DNA of 54,254 nucleotides from Bacteroides sp. Lineage in GTDB: Bacteria > Bacteroidota > Bacteroidia > Bacteroidales > UBA7960. The position numbers were made by a program, and so were the translations under genes. A model generated the notes under the pieces. The model was not told the DNA's origin. It ran no database searches and was given only the letters and a program-made list of their open reading frames with translations. The DNA lies in the NCBI GenBank assembly GCA_036351255.1, contig JAZBOS010000136.1:1-54254 (forward strand), in the 5' to 3' direction. Shown here one piece after another: positions 17,065-26,564 of this stretch. Numbering within the stretch: the first letter of the stretch is position 1; the number at the start of each line of letters is the position of its first letter.

Positions 17065-19428
17065 TCAAAACTCATAAACCCCTGAAGTAGGAATGATGAA
17101 TTCCGTTTCTTTGCCATTGGCTTTAATTATCCCGTTAGATTTATGATTTCCGCGTATCACAACCGATTTTACCGTAGCGTTTTTCCATTCAAAATCAAGC
17201 TCAAACCCACCCCGGGCTCTTAAGCCTGAAACCTTTCCATGAGGCCAGGCATCGGGTAACGCAGGCAGTAAGTTGATCATGCCTTCATGCGATTGAATAA
17301 GCATTTCAGCAATACCAGCAGCACCACCCATATTCCCATCCAGTTGAAAAGGGGGATGAGAACAAAGCAAGTTATTGTATGTGCCACCCAAACCCATATT
17401 CTCCTCCTTGTTGCCCACCTGCTTGAGCAATCGCCGCAGCAATTCATACGCATCATTTCCCTTTTGAAGCCGTGCAAAGAAATTGATCTTCCATGCCAGG
17501 GACCATCCCGTGCCTTCCTTCCCTCTGGCAGCCAGGCTAGTCAGCGCTGCCCTTGCAAGTTCAGGAGTTTTATTAATGCTGATCTGCTGGCCAGGGTGCA
17601 ATGCATACAAGTGGGAAAGATGGCGGTGGTGGTTTTCAGGATCATCCACATCTTCGACCCATTCCTGCAACTGCCCCCAGCGGCCTATCTGTGGAGGAAT
17701 GACCAGGTCGCGGAAATGGGCATAATGATTAATTTTGGCCTCATCAAGACCTAAAATACCGGCTGCTATGGCACAGTTATTAAAAAGATCCCAGGCGATC
17801 TGATGATCCATGGAGGCTCCGGATGATATACCCCCCTGTTCTGGAGAAAAAGAAGGAACTGACACAAGGAAACCGGCTTCATTAACTGTCAGATAATCCT
17901 CCCAGAAAAGGGCGGCTTCTTCCATCAGCGGAAAGGCAGTATTCCTTAAAAAAGCCGTGTCCTGTGTAAATTCGAAATGTTGCCAGGCGTGACGCATGAG
18001 CCAGGCTGCACCTGCGGGGAAATAACCCCAGGGAAGCCCCCAGCCAGGCGATGTATAACCATAAGCATTGTTCATGGTATTGATAACCCATCCTCTGGTC
18101 CCAAAGAAAGCCCCAGCAGCAAGACGCCCCGGTGGCAGCAGTTGTTTCAGGTAGTCAAACAAAGGAGTGTGACATTCGCTCAGGTTTGCCAATTCAGCAG
18201 GCCAATAAAGCATCTGCAGATTGATGTTTGTATGATAATCACAAGCCCAGGGCGGATCTGTGCTGTTGTTCCATTTCCCCTGCAGGTGCATCGGTAAAGT
18301 GCCGGACCGGCTGGAAGAGATCATCAGGTATCGTGCATATTGAAAATACAACACCTCCAGCGCAATATCAGCTTCCCCTTCAGAATAACGTTCCAGTCTG
18401 CGATCCGTTGGAAGTTTTTCCGGCGTTTCACCACCTAATTCCAGTTGTACCCGATCAAAAAGAGGAACATAATCATCCCTTTGAAGTGCTTCCAGATGCT
18501 GAAAATCATAATCATAAAGCGCATTCAGGACTATCAGGGCTTCTCCCAGCCAGTCAGGGTTACGATATAGGGGAAACTCATTTTTATAGGCCGTAAATAC
18601 AGTATGTTTCAGGGTCAGAAACCTGGCTGACTTAATGGTTACTTTGCCTTCATCATATTCTATCTCTCCGTCCGTGTCAAACAGGACCGAGGTAAGAAAT
18701 GTCAGTCCATTATCAGCCAAATGCCCATACAGGTGGAATATCTTGTGAAGAAACAACAGGCTGTCCACGGGGTGAGGAGCCTGTATCTCAAAAGCATAAT
18801 CCGTGCCATTCTCCGCATCATTTTCAAAATGATACACCATAGCGCGCGCCGGATAACAGCCAAAAAAAGTACGCTGATGCTTTGTTTCTCCATCGGCATA
18901 CATAACCCTCCCTCGGCCATTATTCAAGTTCAGTTCCCTTAGATAATCAGTAAGCTTGCCCGAATGTTCCACCGAAACAAATAGTTCTCCCAGGGCTTGC
19001 TGCGCACCATAATCCCCAAATTCAAGGTCTTCCCTCGGGTGGATGATTCCTGTCATCCATTGTTGAGTTAATTGCATGGCCTCCTGAGTTTTTCCCTGGG
19101 CCATCAAGTCCCTGATTCCGGGTAAATGAGTTGCAGCACTTTCCCTTAATCCAAAGTTGTATTGTTCGCCTGAACCTGGTCCTCCCGCCCAAAGAGTGCC
19201 TTCGGAGAATTGAAGACGTTCCTGTTCAGGATCTCCAAAAAACATCACACCCATATAACCATTGCCAAGCGGAAGGGCTTCCTTCATCCAGTCCAAGGCT
19301 GGTTTGTCATACCAAAGGATGAGTTCCTTACGCTGAGTCTCCCGTTTGGAACAAGCCTCCATCAGGAAAACTGCCAAAATCAGTAGAATCAGAAGACCAG
19401 AAATTCTTTTCCTTCTCATTGAATACAC
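17065..19428 (-). CDS. GH95 family alpha-L-fucosidase, lipoprotein
   Basis: Predicted to remove alpha-1,2-linked L-fucose (some GH95 members act on alpha-L-galactose) by an inverting mechanism. A lipoprotein signal ends at FLMEAC. The N-terminal beta-domain has the family opening [12 protein letters not shown] with [12 protein letters not shown]. The (alpha/alpha)6 barrel carries [20 protein letters not shown] directly followed by [13 protein letters not shown], the segment with the catalytic asparagines. Near the C-terminus [20 protein letters not shown] contains the base-region aspartate. The length of 787 aa is normal. It sits between the GH2 gene (30 bases) and the sulfatase group (47 bases). 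Together with the two GH29 enzymes it indicates a highly fucosylated substrate. Confidence 0.95.
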   Translation of the reverse strand: MYSMRRKRISGLLILLILAVFLMEACSKRETQRKELILWYDKPALDWMKEALPLGNGYMGVMFFGDPEQERLQFSEGTLWAGGPGSGEQYNFGLRESAATHLPGIRDLMAQGKTQEAMQLTQQWMTGIIHPREDLEFGDYGAQQALGELFVSVEHSGKLTDYLRELNLNNGRGRVMYADGETKHQRTFFGCYPARAMVYHFENDAENGTDYAFEIQAPHPVDSLLFLHKIFHLYGHLADNGLTFLTSVLFDTDGEIEYDEGKVTIKSARFLTLKHTVFTAYKNEFPLYRNPDWLGEALIVLNALYDYDFQHLEALQRDDYVPLFDRVQLELGGETPEKLPTDRRLERYSEGEADIALEVLYFQYARYLMISSSRSGTLPMHLQGKWNNSTDPPWACDYHTNINLQMLYWPAELANLSECHTPLFDYLKQLLPPGRLAAGAFFGTRGWVINTMNNAYGYTSPGWGLPWGYFPAGAAWLMRHAWQHFEFTQDTAFLRNTAFPLMEEAALFWEDYLTVNEAGFLVSVPSFSPEQGGISSGASMDHQIAWDLFNNCAIAAGILGLDEAKINHYAHFRDLVIPPQIGRWGQLQEWVEDVDDPENHHRHLSHLYALHPGQQISINKTPELARAALTSLAARGKEGTGWSLAWKINFFARLQKGNDAYELLRRLLKQVGNKEENMGLGGTYNNLLCSHPPFQLDGNMGGAAGIAEMLIQSHEGMINLLPALPDAWPHGKVSGLRARGGFELDFEWKNATVKSVVIRGNHKSNGIIKANGKETEFIIPTSGVYEF

Positions 19429-19458
19429 AGGTATTAAGCACTGATTATTTCCCTGATC

Positions 19459-22197
19459 TTATCTTTTGGGATCTTCCCCGAAATCGCGTTGTTGCTGCTC
19501 TACTTCCTTAAGCATCAAGCGGTTAATTTCCTGCTTCAAGCGTTCAATTTCCATAAGCAGGTCCTGATCTAGCCTTTGATGGCCTTGTACAGGGGCTTCA
19601 AGAATTGACTCCAGTCCTTGAGCTTCCTTTACCGAAAACAAAAGGGGGAGCTCTGGGGCAAGGCTGAACAACTCAAGTTCAGCACTCAATGGCATGTGTG
19701 TGCCTTCAGGAATTACCCAGGCCCTGATTTTAATTAAACCCGGACTGGTGGTGGCCTGAACCAGTGCAGGAGCAGTTCCCCATTCAACAGTTACTGGATG
19801 AATCAAAGGATTCGAAGCCCCGATCAAACGACCCTCTCCTTCCACTTCAAAATACAACTGGTAGTTGTTTCTTGCCCTGATCTGACCATCTGCATCTGCA
19901 ATAGCAGCCACTACAGTAATATAGTCAGACCCATCAGCACGGAGGTTAACATTCTCATCATCAAGCCATAAAAGTAATCGTGAAGGTCTCCTTGCAGGTT
20001 TAATCCTATGGGTAGCCACCACTTGCCCGTCAATCAGGCCTTCGGCCAGCATAAACGATTCTTCTTGGCGGTCATTCATCGCCAGAGCCTTGTCCTGCAT
20101 GAAATCCCAGACTTCCTCAAATACAATGACAGGCGAAGGCATCCCCTGCCTGCTCTTATCCTTCAGGTAGGTATGCGATTGCCCATTTTCAAAAACCTTC
20201 AGCCTGACTTCATCGCAATTGGAGAAAACGGTGACATCGGGTGAGGAAAAGGGTGACATCTCGTGAGCGATGTAAACCAACGGACCACTCTCGCTGATTG
20301 GATGAATTTCCCTTGGATCCCGTTGCGACATGAACAAATAATAGGAATATTTCGGCTGACGAAAACCATCGAGGATACCCCCATAAAAGGGGTCGGAATG
20401 ATACCCGCGATTGTGGTCAAAGGGATGCCAAAGACAACCCCCAAAATGTTGCGGTGCAGTCTTATGCAACAATTCCAGACTGGTATACTGGTAAGGAGGA
20501 TTGGCATAATGGTTGGCCTGAATCAGCATGGGGTCCTCTCCCCACGCCCGTTTTACCCTGCTGGGAGAATTGTGTGAGTTCCAGTCATCCACATTATCCC
20601 CCCATTCCCGGGTGAAATAGGTCTTGTTCTCATCTACATGGGAAATGGACCAGCTGGCATCCCCTCCGGAGGGATGGCCATATAATACAGGAAAATATTC
20701 ATTTCCCCTGGCTTCAGCATCACAAACTGTATAACAATAAGGAAAGGGATACTCTGCCAGAACAATGTCCTGGGTATTTTTGGCAAAATGTTCAGGATAC
20801 CAGGTTTCATTAAGTACAGGCTCCCATAGGATAACCGAAGGATGGTTGCGGTCGCGCCTGACCATGTTTCGTATGTCCTGATAGATTCGCTGCTCAAAAA
20901 CAGGTTCTTCATTCCAGAACTGCCAGCCAGGCGTGTTTACGATTACAAACAGGCCCAGCTCATCGCAGGCATCCATAAATGCAGGGTCTTGCGGATAATG
21001 GGCGTTGCGAATGATCTCCAGCCCTGCATCCCGAAGTTTCTTTGCATCCCGCCAGTGGGTAGCATTGGGAACCGCATTGCCCACCAGGGCATAATCCTGG
21101 TGACGGTTGGCCCCAATCAGGGGTCTTCCATAAGGTTTGCCATTAAGCCAAAACCCATCTTGGCCCTTGAATTCAATGCTTCTGATCCCAACCCGGCGCA
21201 TATAGCCATCCACGAAGTTTCCCTGCCTGTCCTTCAGAGTGACAAAGAGATGATAAAGATTGGGGGATTCGGGTGACCAAAGCTCGGGATTACCGATAAA
21301 AAGCTTACGCGAAAAGTGCCTGCCTTCTCCCCTCCTTAACCTGATGGTTTGAGATGTTGCAGATACGATGGTTCCGTCTGCGGTTTTTAGTTCATATTCT
21401 GCTAAACCTCTGAAATCCCGCTGGTCTTCATTCATTATATGCAATTGAAGCAGAATATCAGCCTTTTGTTCCGTAACCTCTTCAAAAGCAATGAACAACC
21501 CTCCACCGGCTTCCTGATCTACAACATTGGGATCCGTTATATAAACCTTCTGATGGGCTATCAGCCAGCAGTCGCGATAAATGCCCCCGAAATAGGCAAA
21601 GTCAAGCAGATCCTGCGGCTTTCCGGGGGGGTAATCCGGGTCATCAGAATTATCAGCCCAAACCGCAATGACATTTTGTCCGTTAGGGTTAATTTGGTCT
21701 GTAATATCAACAATGGCAGGCAGGTAACCGCCAAAGTGTTCCTTCAGCAAATGGCCGTTCAGGTAAATTCTTGACTTACCCATGATGGCCTCAAAATGTA
21801 CAAAAAGCTTCTTCTCCTTTATTCCTTCAGGAAGATCAAAGTGCTTTCTGTACCAAACCTCTCCCTGGTAATTGACCCCTCCACTGGCCTGGACGGGCAA
21901 TACTTCAATCCCATGCGGAACAGAAACTACAGGCCATTCTGAATCATCAAGATCTATGGTCTGTCCGTTTTCTACAGGCCCCTTATGGAATCGCCAGGCA
22001 ACATTCATCGAGAATACTTCACGCCCCGTGCCTTCCACCTGGTAAAAACCAGCCGTACTGAAACGAGGCTTATGGTTGCTGCCAAAAACCTCCTGTTTCC
22101 CGGGAAACAGGAGCACACTTAACAAGAGAAGAAAATAGAAAGTAAAACTCTTTACTAATTCCTTTTGATTTTTTTCCAAGAATGGCAAAATACTCAT
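19459..22197 (-). CDS. GH2 family glycoside hydrolase (beta-galactosidase or beta-mannosidase type)
   Basis: A 912-aa exported enzyme with a hydrophobic N-terminal signal (SFTFYFLLLLSVLLFPG). Domain order is GH2 sugar-binding jelly roll (about residues 60-220, HFEAIMGKSRIYLNGHLLKE), immunoglobulin-like domain (220-340), TIM barrel (340-640) and later beta domains. The acid/base glutamate is in ILWEPVLNETWYPE, and the likely nucleophile is the glutamate of FTREWGDNVDD. Ig-like repeats follow (RPSRLLLWLDDENVNLRADG). The last about 50 residues are charged and helical with a probable coiled coil (QDLLMEIERLKQEINRLM), which is unusual. Specificity is uncertain: either galactose removal from N-glycan antennae or the core beta-mannose would fit. 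It is the first gene of the 22.2-to-7.0-kb minus-strand unit. Confidence 0.9.
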   Translation of the reverse strand: MSILPFLEKNQKELVKSFTFYFLLLLSVLLFPGKQEVFGSNHKPRFSTAGFYQVEGTGREVFSMNVAWRFHKGPVENGQTIDLDDSEWPVVSVPHGIEVLPVQASGGVNYQGEVWYRKHFDLPEGIKEKKLFVHFEAIMGKSRIYLNGHLLKEHFGGYLPAIVDITDQINPNGQNVIAVWADNSDDPDYPPGKPQDLLDFAYFGGIYRDCWLIAHQKVYITDPNVVDQEAGGGLFIAFEEVTEQKADILLQLHIMNEDQRDFRGLAEYELKTADGTIVSATSQTIRLRRGEGRHFSRKLFIGNPELWSPESPNLYHLFVTLKDRQGNFVDGYMRRVGIRSIEFKGQDGFWLNGKPYGRPLIGANRHQDYALVGNAVPNATHWRDAKKLRDAGLEIIRNAHYPQDPAFMDACDELGLFVIVNTPGWQFWNEEPVFEQRIYQDIRNMVRRDRNHPSVILWEPVLNETWYPEHFAKNTQDIVLAEYPFPYCYTVCDAEARGNEYFPVLYGHPSGGDASWSISHVDENKTYFTREWGDNVDDWNSHNSPSRVKRAWGEDPMLIQANHYANPPYQYTSLELLHKTAPQHFGGCLWHPFDHNRGYHSDPFYGGILDGFRQPKYSYYLFMSQRDPREIHPISESGPLVYIAHEMSPFSSPDVTVFSNCDEVRLKVFENGQSHTYLKDKSRQGMPSPVIVFEEVWDFMQDKALAMNDRQEESFMLAEGLIDGQVVATHRIKPARRPSRLLLWLDDENVNLRADGSDYITVVAAIADADGQIRARNNYQLYFEVEGEGRLIGASNPLIHPVTVEWGTAPALVQATTSPGLIKIRAWVIPEGTHMPLSAELELFSLAPELPLLFSVKEAQGLESILEAPVQGHQRLDQDLLMEIERLKQEINRLMLKEVEQQQRDFGEDPKR

Positions 22198-22481
22198 TAT
22201 TTCTGGCCTTTAAAATTCCTTTTCAAAAAGAAATGATTGGTTTTTTATTGCCCGATTGTTAACCATGCTAAATCATTCCTATATTTCACTGCATCCTTTC
22301 AGGAATACATGACGCTGATGTCATTTTCTGAATAAAAGTCAGACCCCTTCTTAATATATTCAACCATAACCTGATCAAATTTTTACAGAATAAAAACGTG
22401 TAAAATTCATTAGAAAAATTTCAGAATCTTGGATTTTTCCAAGGATATTGCATCACATCCCATTTGATACCCTTTAATAGA
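22198..22481. other. 284-bp intergenic gap, likely promoter region of the GH2-to-sialidase unit
   Basis: This is the largest gap within the minus-strand block apart from 38842-39173, and AT-rich. No exact TAnnTTTG box, no CTAAA-CG-TTTAG operator and no strong terminator hairpin could be recognised. A separate promoter for the downstream block is therefore inferred from spacing only. Confidence 0.4.
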
Positions 22482-24638
22482 CTAATACCCTGTAATGACC
22501 CCCACCTCTCCCACCGAAACCCAGGGGTCGCCATAGATTCCCAGATGGCTGACAAAACGAAAATACCTTGCAGCAAAGTCTTTTTCAAACATCACACGCT
22601 GAGATGAGGGGTTGTTTACCATATTATCAAAGACGCCGTTGTCAATGACTTTTTGCCAATTTAAGCCATTCACACTGATTGAAAAAGAATATCGCAATAC
22701 CGTGCCGCTAAAACTCCCATCTGTTCTGGGCGAATAGGTAAAGCCCTTGATAATGATATTTTCACCCATGTCCACAGTGATCGAATGGGGATGTTCCTTC
22801 ACTTCTCCGTCCCAGGGAGTATGCCACATGGTGGCCTTATCGCTATCGATGGCATACCCGGCAGGAAATGCGGAATGCCCTTCACTGGCTTCCATCACGT
22901 TCCATTTGGAGGGACTGATATCAAAGGTTTCTGTGATCACACTTCCTGCCACCTGGAAATCCTTAATGAAAGCCCTTGCCTTTACAATGCCCGGACCAGG
23001 GAAAAGAAAGGGGCTCCCATACCGTTTTGAAGTGGCGATAGGTTCACTGCCATCAAGGGTATAGGTAATGAAAGGGAATTCTGTCTCGGAATGAATGCTT
23101 ACCAGTCCTTCTTTATTTCTGGTAATTACAGGATCCGATAAGATCTCGGGGCTAGGATAAAGCCCGAAACCAGAAATCAGGGCATCGTGTCTTGCACCCG
23201 CAATGACCAATCTTACCTGATCAGTTTTGACTGGCGAAATCTTGATCAATCGCTTGTAGCCAATGGTGGTTCCAGATGCAATTTCTTCCCACTGCCCGTT
23301 TACCATGGCTTCAATCAAAAACTGTTCAACCCTTTGCCCTTTTGCAATGTATTCTTTAAGTTCAATGACATCAAAGGTTTGCTCTTCCGGCAAACTGAAT
23401 TCAATTGTTCCGGGGAAATCCTTAACTGTCCAGTAGGTTCTTCCATTGTCATCTGTCAAGGCCCTTCCTTTGCGATTACCTGGCTTAGCTTCTTTCAGAA
23501 GGTTGACTGAAAAAGCTGCCTTCACCCATTCCCCGAACTCACTTAGCCGGGCCGCATCGGTTTCATGGATCAGACCCCGTTGGTCGGGAGGCACGTTCAA
23601 TAATAGCAATGAATTCATTCCCACTGAATTGAAGTATATATCAACCAGTTTCGCCAGCGATTTCACCCGCCCATTTTCTGCTTCGTGGTAAAACCAGCCG
23701 GGGCGAATGGAAACGTCCACCTCTGCGGGATACCAGAACAAGCGGTCAGCCTTTTCAATCAGTTCCCTGCTGCCCAGGTCTTCACTCATTGCATCAATAC
23801 CCAAACCTTCATTGATGGCAACCATTTCAGGACGTCCACCAGGGGCTAGGGCCGTTACGCTCCATTCGGTCGGTCTGCCATACCCAGATTCGGTGCCTAC
23901 CCAGCGAACATCTTCGCCTTGGATGGCCACCACGGCCCGGGGCTGCAGGCTGTCAATAACGGCAAAATAGGAAGCCCAGTCATATTCCTGGCGCTTTCCG
24001 TTGGGCCCTTCCCCGCAGGCCCCGTCAAACCACACCTCGTCCACCCGGCCATACCAACTCAGCAGTTCAGTGAGTTGTTGCCTGAATAAGGCATTGTAAC
24101 GGGGCGAATCCCCATACGATGGGGCATTTCTGTCCCATGGTGAAAGATAGACGCCAAACTTTAGCCCCAGGGAATCACAGGCCTCCTTCACTTCCCTTAC
24201 AAGGTCGCCTTTTCCATCCCGCCAGGGGGATGCTTTAACGGAATGCTCCGTGGTTTCCGTGGGCCAAAGACAAAATCCATCGTGATGCTTTGCTGTCAGG
24301 ATTACCATCTTCATCCCTCCATCCTTAAAAACCTTCACCCATTGAAGGGCATCCAGTTCTGTAGGATTAAATTGCTCAGGTGGTTCAGTGCCATCTCCCC
24401 ATTCACGTCCGACAAAGGTATTGATACCGAAATGAATGAAGGCAGTCATTTCAAGCTCCTGCCAAGCCAGTTGCTCAGGCGTGGGAATCACATGGGCGGC
24501 CATAAAAACCTTTACATCAAGTGTATTGGTTTCATCAAAAATCACCACCTTCTCATGATTTGTTTCGCCCTGGCAAGCAGCCAGGGCAATGATCAACAGG
24601 GCTAAAAGGATTGTCCGCAGGCCTGTTTGCTTTATCAT
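22482..24638 (-). CDS. GH29 family alpha-L-fucosidase (alpha-1,3/4-type) with C-terminal chitobiase-type and discoidin domains
   Basis: A lipoprotein (ALAAC) of 718 aa predicted to cleave alpha-1,3/1,4-fucose, as in Lewis-type antennae or the core. The barrel opens with AFIHFGINTFVGREWGDG. It carries the GH29 histidine motif TAKHHDGFCLWPT and YLSPWDRNAPSYGD. The predicted nucleophile aspartate is in VDEVWFDGACGEGPNG, and this WFDGACGEG stretch is typical of the subfamily B branch. From about residue 500 a chitobiase-type module (YTLDGSEP) is followed by an F5/8 type C (discoidin) domain (SDKATMWHTPWDG, then RYFRFVSHLG). Its C-terminal discoidin differs from the LFVDEIIVE type in neighbouring enzymes. 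It lies 3 bases after the GH35 gene. Confidence 0.94.
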   Translation of the reverse strand: MIKQTGLRTILLALLIIALAACQGETNHEKVVIFDETNTLDVKVFMAAHVIPTPEQLAWQELEMTAFIHFGINTFVGREWGDGTEPPEQFNPTELDALQWVKVFKDGGMKMVILTAKHHDGFCLWPTETTEHSVKASPWRDGKGDLVREVKEACDSLGLKFGVYLSPWDRNAPSYGDSPRYNALFRQQLTELLSWYGRVDEVWFDGACGEGPNGKRQEYDWASYFAVIDSLQPRAVVAIQGEDVRWVGTESGYGRPTEWSVTALAPGGRPEMVAINEGLGIDAMSEDLGSRELIEKADRLFWYPAEVDVSIRPGWFYHEAENGRVKSLAKLVDIYFNSVGMNSLLLLNVPPDQRGLIHETDAARLSEFGEWVKAAFSVNLLKEAKPGNRKGRALTDDNGRTYWTVKDFPGTIEFSLPEEQTFDVIELKEYIAKGQRVEQFLIEAMVNGQWEEIASGTTIGYKRLIKISPVKTDQVRLVIAGARHDALISGFGLYPSPEILSDPVITRNKEGLVSIHSETEFPFITYTLDGSEPIATSKRYGSPFLFPGPGIVKARAFIKDFQVAGSVITETFDISPSKWNVMEASEGHSAFPAGYAIDSDKATMWHTPWDGEVKEHPHSITVDMGENIIIKGFTYSPRTDGSFSGTVLRYSFSISVNGLNWQKVIDNGVFDNMVNNPSSQRVMFEKDFAARYFRFVSHLGIYGDPWVSVGEVGVITGY

Positions 24639-24641
24639 CCC

Positions 24642-26540
24642 TTAATATTGAATTTGTTGTATGGAAGTGGGCCCCACAAATAGCTCCTCGTTCAGCTGAT
24701 CAAGGATGGGTTCATCAATGCCCTGTAATTCCTTTTGCCAGGTCTTGAGCATTTCAAACACCACCACTTCATTCTCACCCTCCTTCAGCCAGGGTGCAGG
24801 AATGTACAAAGTTTGCTGTGGACCCACCTGCCAGTAACGCCCAATGTGATAGCCGTTTACCCATACGCTGCCCTTGCCAAAGTCACGCATATCCAAATAA
24901 GTGTCGGCAACTTCTCCCAGGGTGAATGCTCCCTTCCTTAAAACCGGCCATTCATAGGCTTGTCCTTCAATGGACTCAGCAGCAAAGCAAGAATCATCCA
25001 GGTGATAAAAAGGATATCCGTATATCTCCCAACCCCTAATCTCAGCTCCATCGAAAAATACTGCTTCAGTGATCCCTTTTCGGTTGTCAGTAAGGAAGGT
25101 GCCAAAATTGATTCGGCCAAGGTTTTCAATGAAAAGCGACAACCTTGCTCCACCTTGTGGAACGGACAGGAAAATGGAATCCAGCTCAGTTCGCCGATCC
25201 ACAATTCCCATTCGTTTTCCGTCCAACAAAACGATCCCATAATCACGCAGCTCCTTGATCTTCAACCAGCCTTCGCCTTCAGGAAGGCTAGTTTCATAAA
25301 GTACATAACCGTATCCCTGGTCAATATCCTCGAAACTCAGGGGCGTTTCACTGCGGATAGCCTGCGGCCTATGCTGCTCAAAAAAACTAACCTCGTCAAG
25401 CTTAAAAGGCTGTATGGCCATGGAAGGCTTCGGCTCAGGAACATCGGGGATGTAATAGCTTTCGGGCGCATATTTTTTCACCAATTCGCGATAGGCAAAG
25501 AACTTGGGCGTGGGGTTCCCTGCTTCATTGATGGGTGCATCGTAATCGTAGCTCTGGGTCTGCGATTGGTAAGGCATATAGGTATCATAATTGGCTCCGT
25601 TCATAAACCCGAAGTTCGAGCCCCCGTGCGACATATACATGTTGAGGGAAATGCCGTAATGGAAAATGGAATCCAGGTGCTGGGTGAAGACTTCCACCGA
25701 AGAAGTATGGTGCTTCTTTCCCCAGACATCAAACCAGGCAGGGTACCATTCCGATACAAAGTAGGGTCCTCCCCCATTGATGCGGTCTTGGGTAGCAATG
25801 ACTTCCTGGGGCTTCACCCCTCCGTTCACGGCAGCATAGGTTCCCGGGAGATGCCCTGCATCAATGGTTGAGGGGGGATCGCAGGTAAACAGGTCACAAC
25901 TAAAGCCTGCTTCCCTGAAAATATCCCGGTTGATTGCCAGGTATTCCTTATCATCTCCATAAAACCCGTATTCGTTTTCAATCTGAACCATAATGATTGG
26001 GCCGCCATTTTCAATAAGAAGTGGTGAAAGTTGTTTGGCCACCTCATGAACATAATTGCGGTAGGCATCAATGAAACGCGGGTCTTTGCTGCGCACCTTC
26101 AGGTCTTCTTCTTTTAGCAGCCACCAGGGATACCCCCCGAACTCCCATTCAGCGCATACATAGGGACTGGGCCTGAGCATCACCCAAAGTCCCTCTTGCT
26201 GTGCCAAACGAATGAATTCAGCAATGTCGGCATTGCCTTCAAAATTGTACTGCCCGGGGTAGGGCTCGTGCACGTTCCAGAACATGTAAATGCTGATGGC
26301 ATTCATCCCCATCGCCTTGACCATCTGAAGCCTGTCCTGCCAGTATTCACGGGGAATACGTGAAGGATGAATCTCGCCCGAAAAAAACATCACGGGTTCT
26401 TCATTCAGCAGGAATTGCCCATCAGCAATGCGGAATGTGTTCCTTGGTTCTTCCTGGCATCCAAACAAAAGGCTTACCATAAACATGGCTGAAACTGCAA
26501 GTATTCTTCCAAAAATTTTCATAGGAACGTTTTGTTTCAA
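24642..26540 (-). CDS. GH35 family beta-galactosidase, lipoprotein
   Basis: Predicted to remove terminal beta-galactose with retention. A lipoprotein signal ends at VSLLFGC. The TIM barrel begins GQFLLNEEPVMFFSGEIHPS and EYWQDRLQMVKAMGMNAISI. The acid/base glutamate is in IIMVQIENEYGFYG and the nucleophile glutamate in YFVSEWYPAWFDVWG. C-terminal jelly-roll domains contain KGSVWVNGYHIGRYWQVGPQ, typical for GH35. The length of 632 aa is normal. It is tightly packed between the GH20 gene (24 bases) and the GH29 gene (3 bases). With the sialidase upstream in the pathway it would trim exposed LacNAc antennae (inference). Confidence 0.95.
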   Translation of the reverse strand: MKQNVPMKIFGRILAVSAMFMVSLLFGCQEEPRNTFRIADGQFLLNEEPVMFFSGEIHPSRIPREYWQDRLQMVKAMGMNAISIYMFWNVHEPYPGQYNFEGNADIAEFIRLAQQEGLWVMLRPSPYVCAEWEFGGYPWWLLKEEDLKVRSKDPRFIDAYRNYVHEVAKQLSPLLIENGGPIIMVQIENEYGFYGDDKEYLAINRDIFREAGFSCDLFTCDPPSTIDAGHLPGTYAAVNGGVKPQEVIATQDRINGGGPYFVSEWYPAWFDVWGKKHHTSSVEVFTQHLDSIFHYGISLNMYMSHGGSNFGFMNGANYDTYMPYQSQTQSYDYDAPINEAGNPTPKFFAYRELVKKYAPESYYIPDVPEPKPSMAIQPFKLDEVSFFEQHRPQAIRSETPLSFEDIDQGYGYVLYETSLPEGEGWLKIKELRDYGIVLLDGKRMGIVDRRTELDSIFLSVPQGGARLSLFIENLGRINFGTFLTDNRKGITEAVFFDGAEIRGWEIYGYPFYHLDDSCFAAESIEGQAYEWPVLRKGAFTLGEVADTYLDMRDFGKGSVWVNGYHIGRYWQVGPQQTLYIPAPWLKEGENEVVVFEMLKTWQKELQGIDEPILDQLNEELFVGPTSIQQIQY

Positions 26541-26564
26541 TTTCCTTTTATATAGAATTCCATA

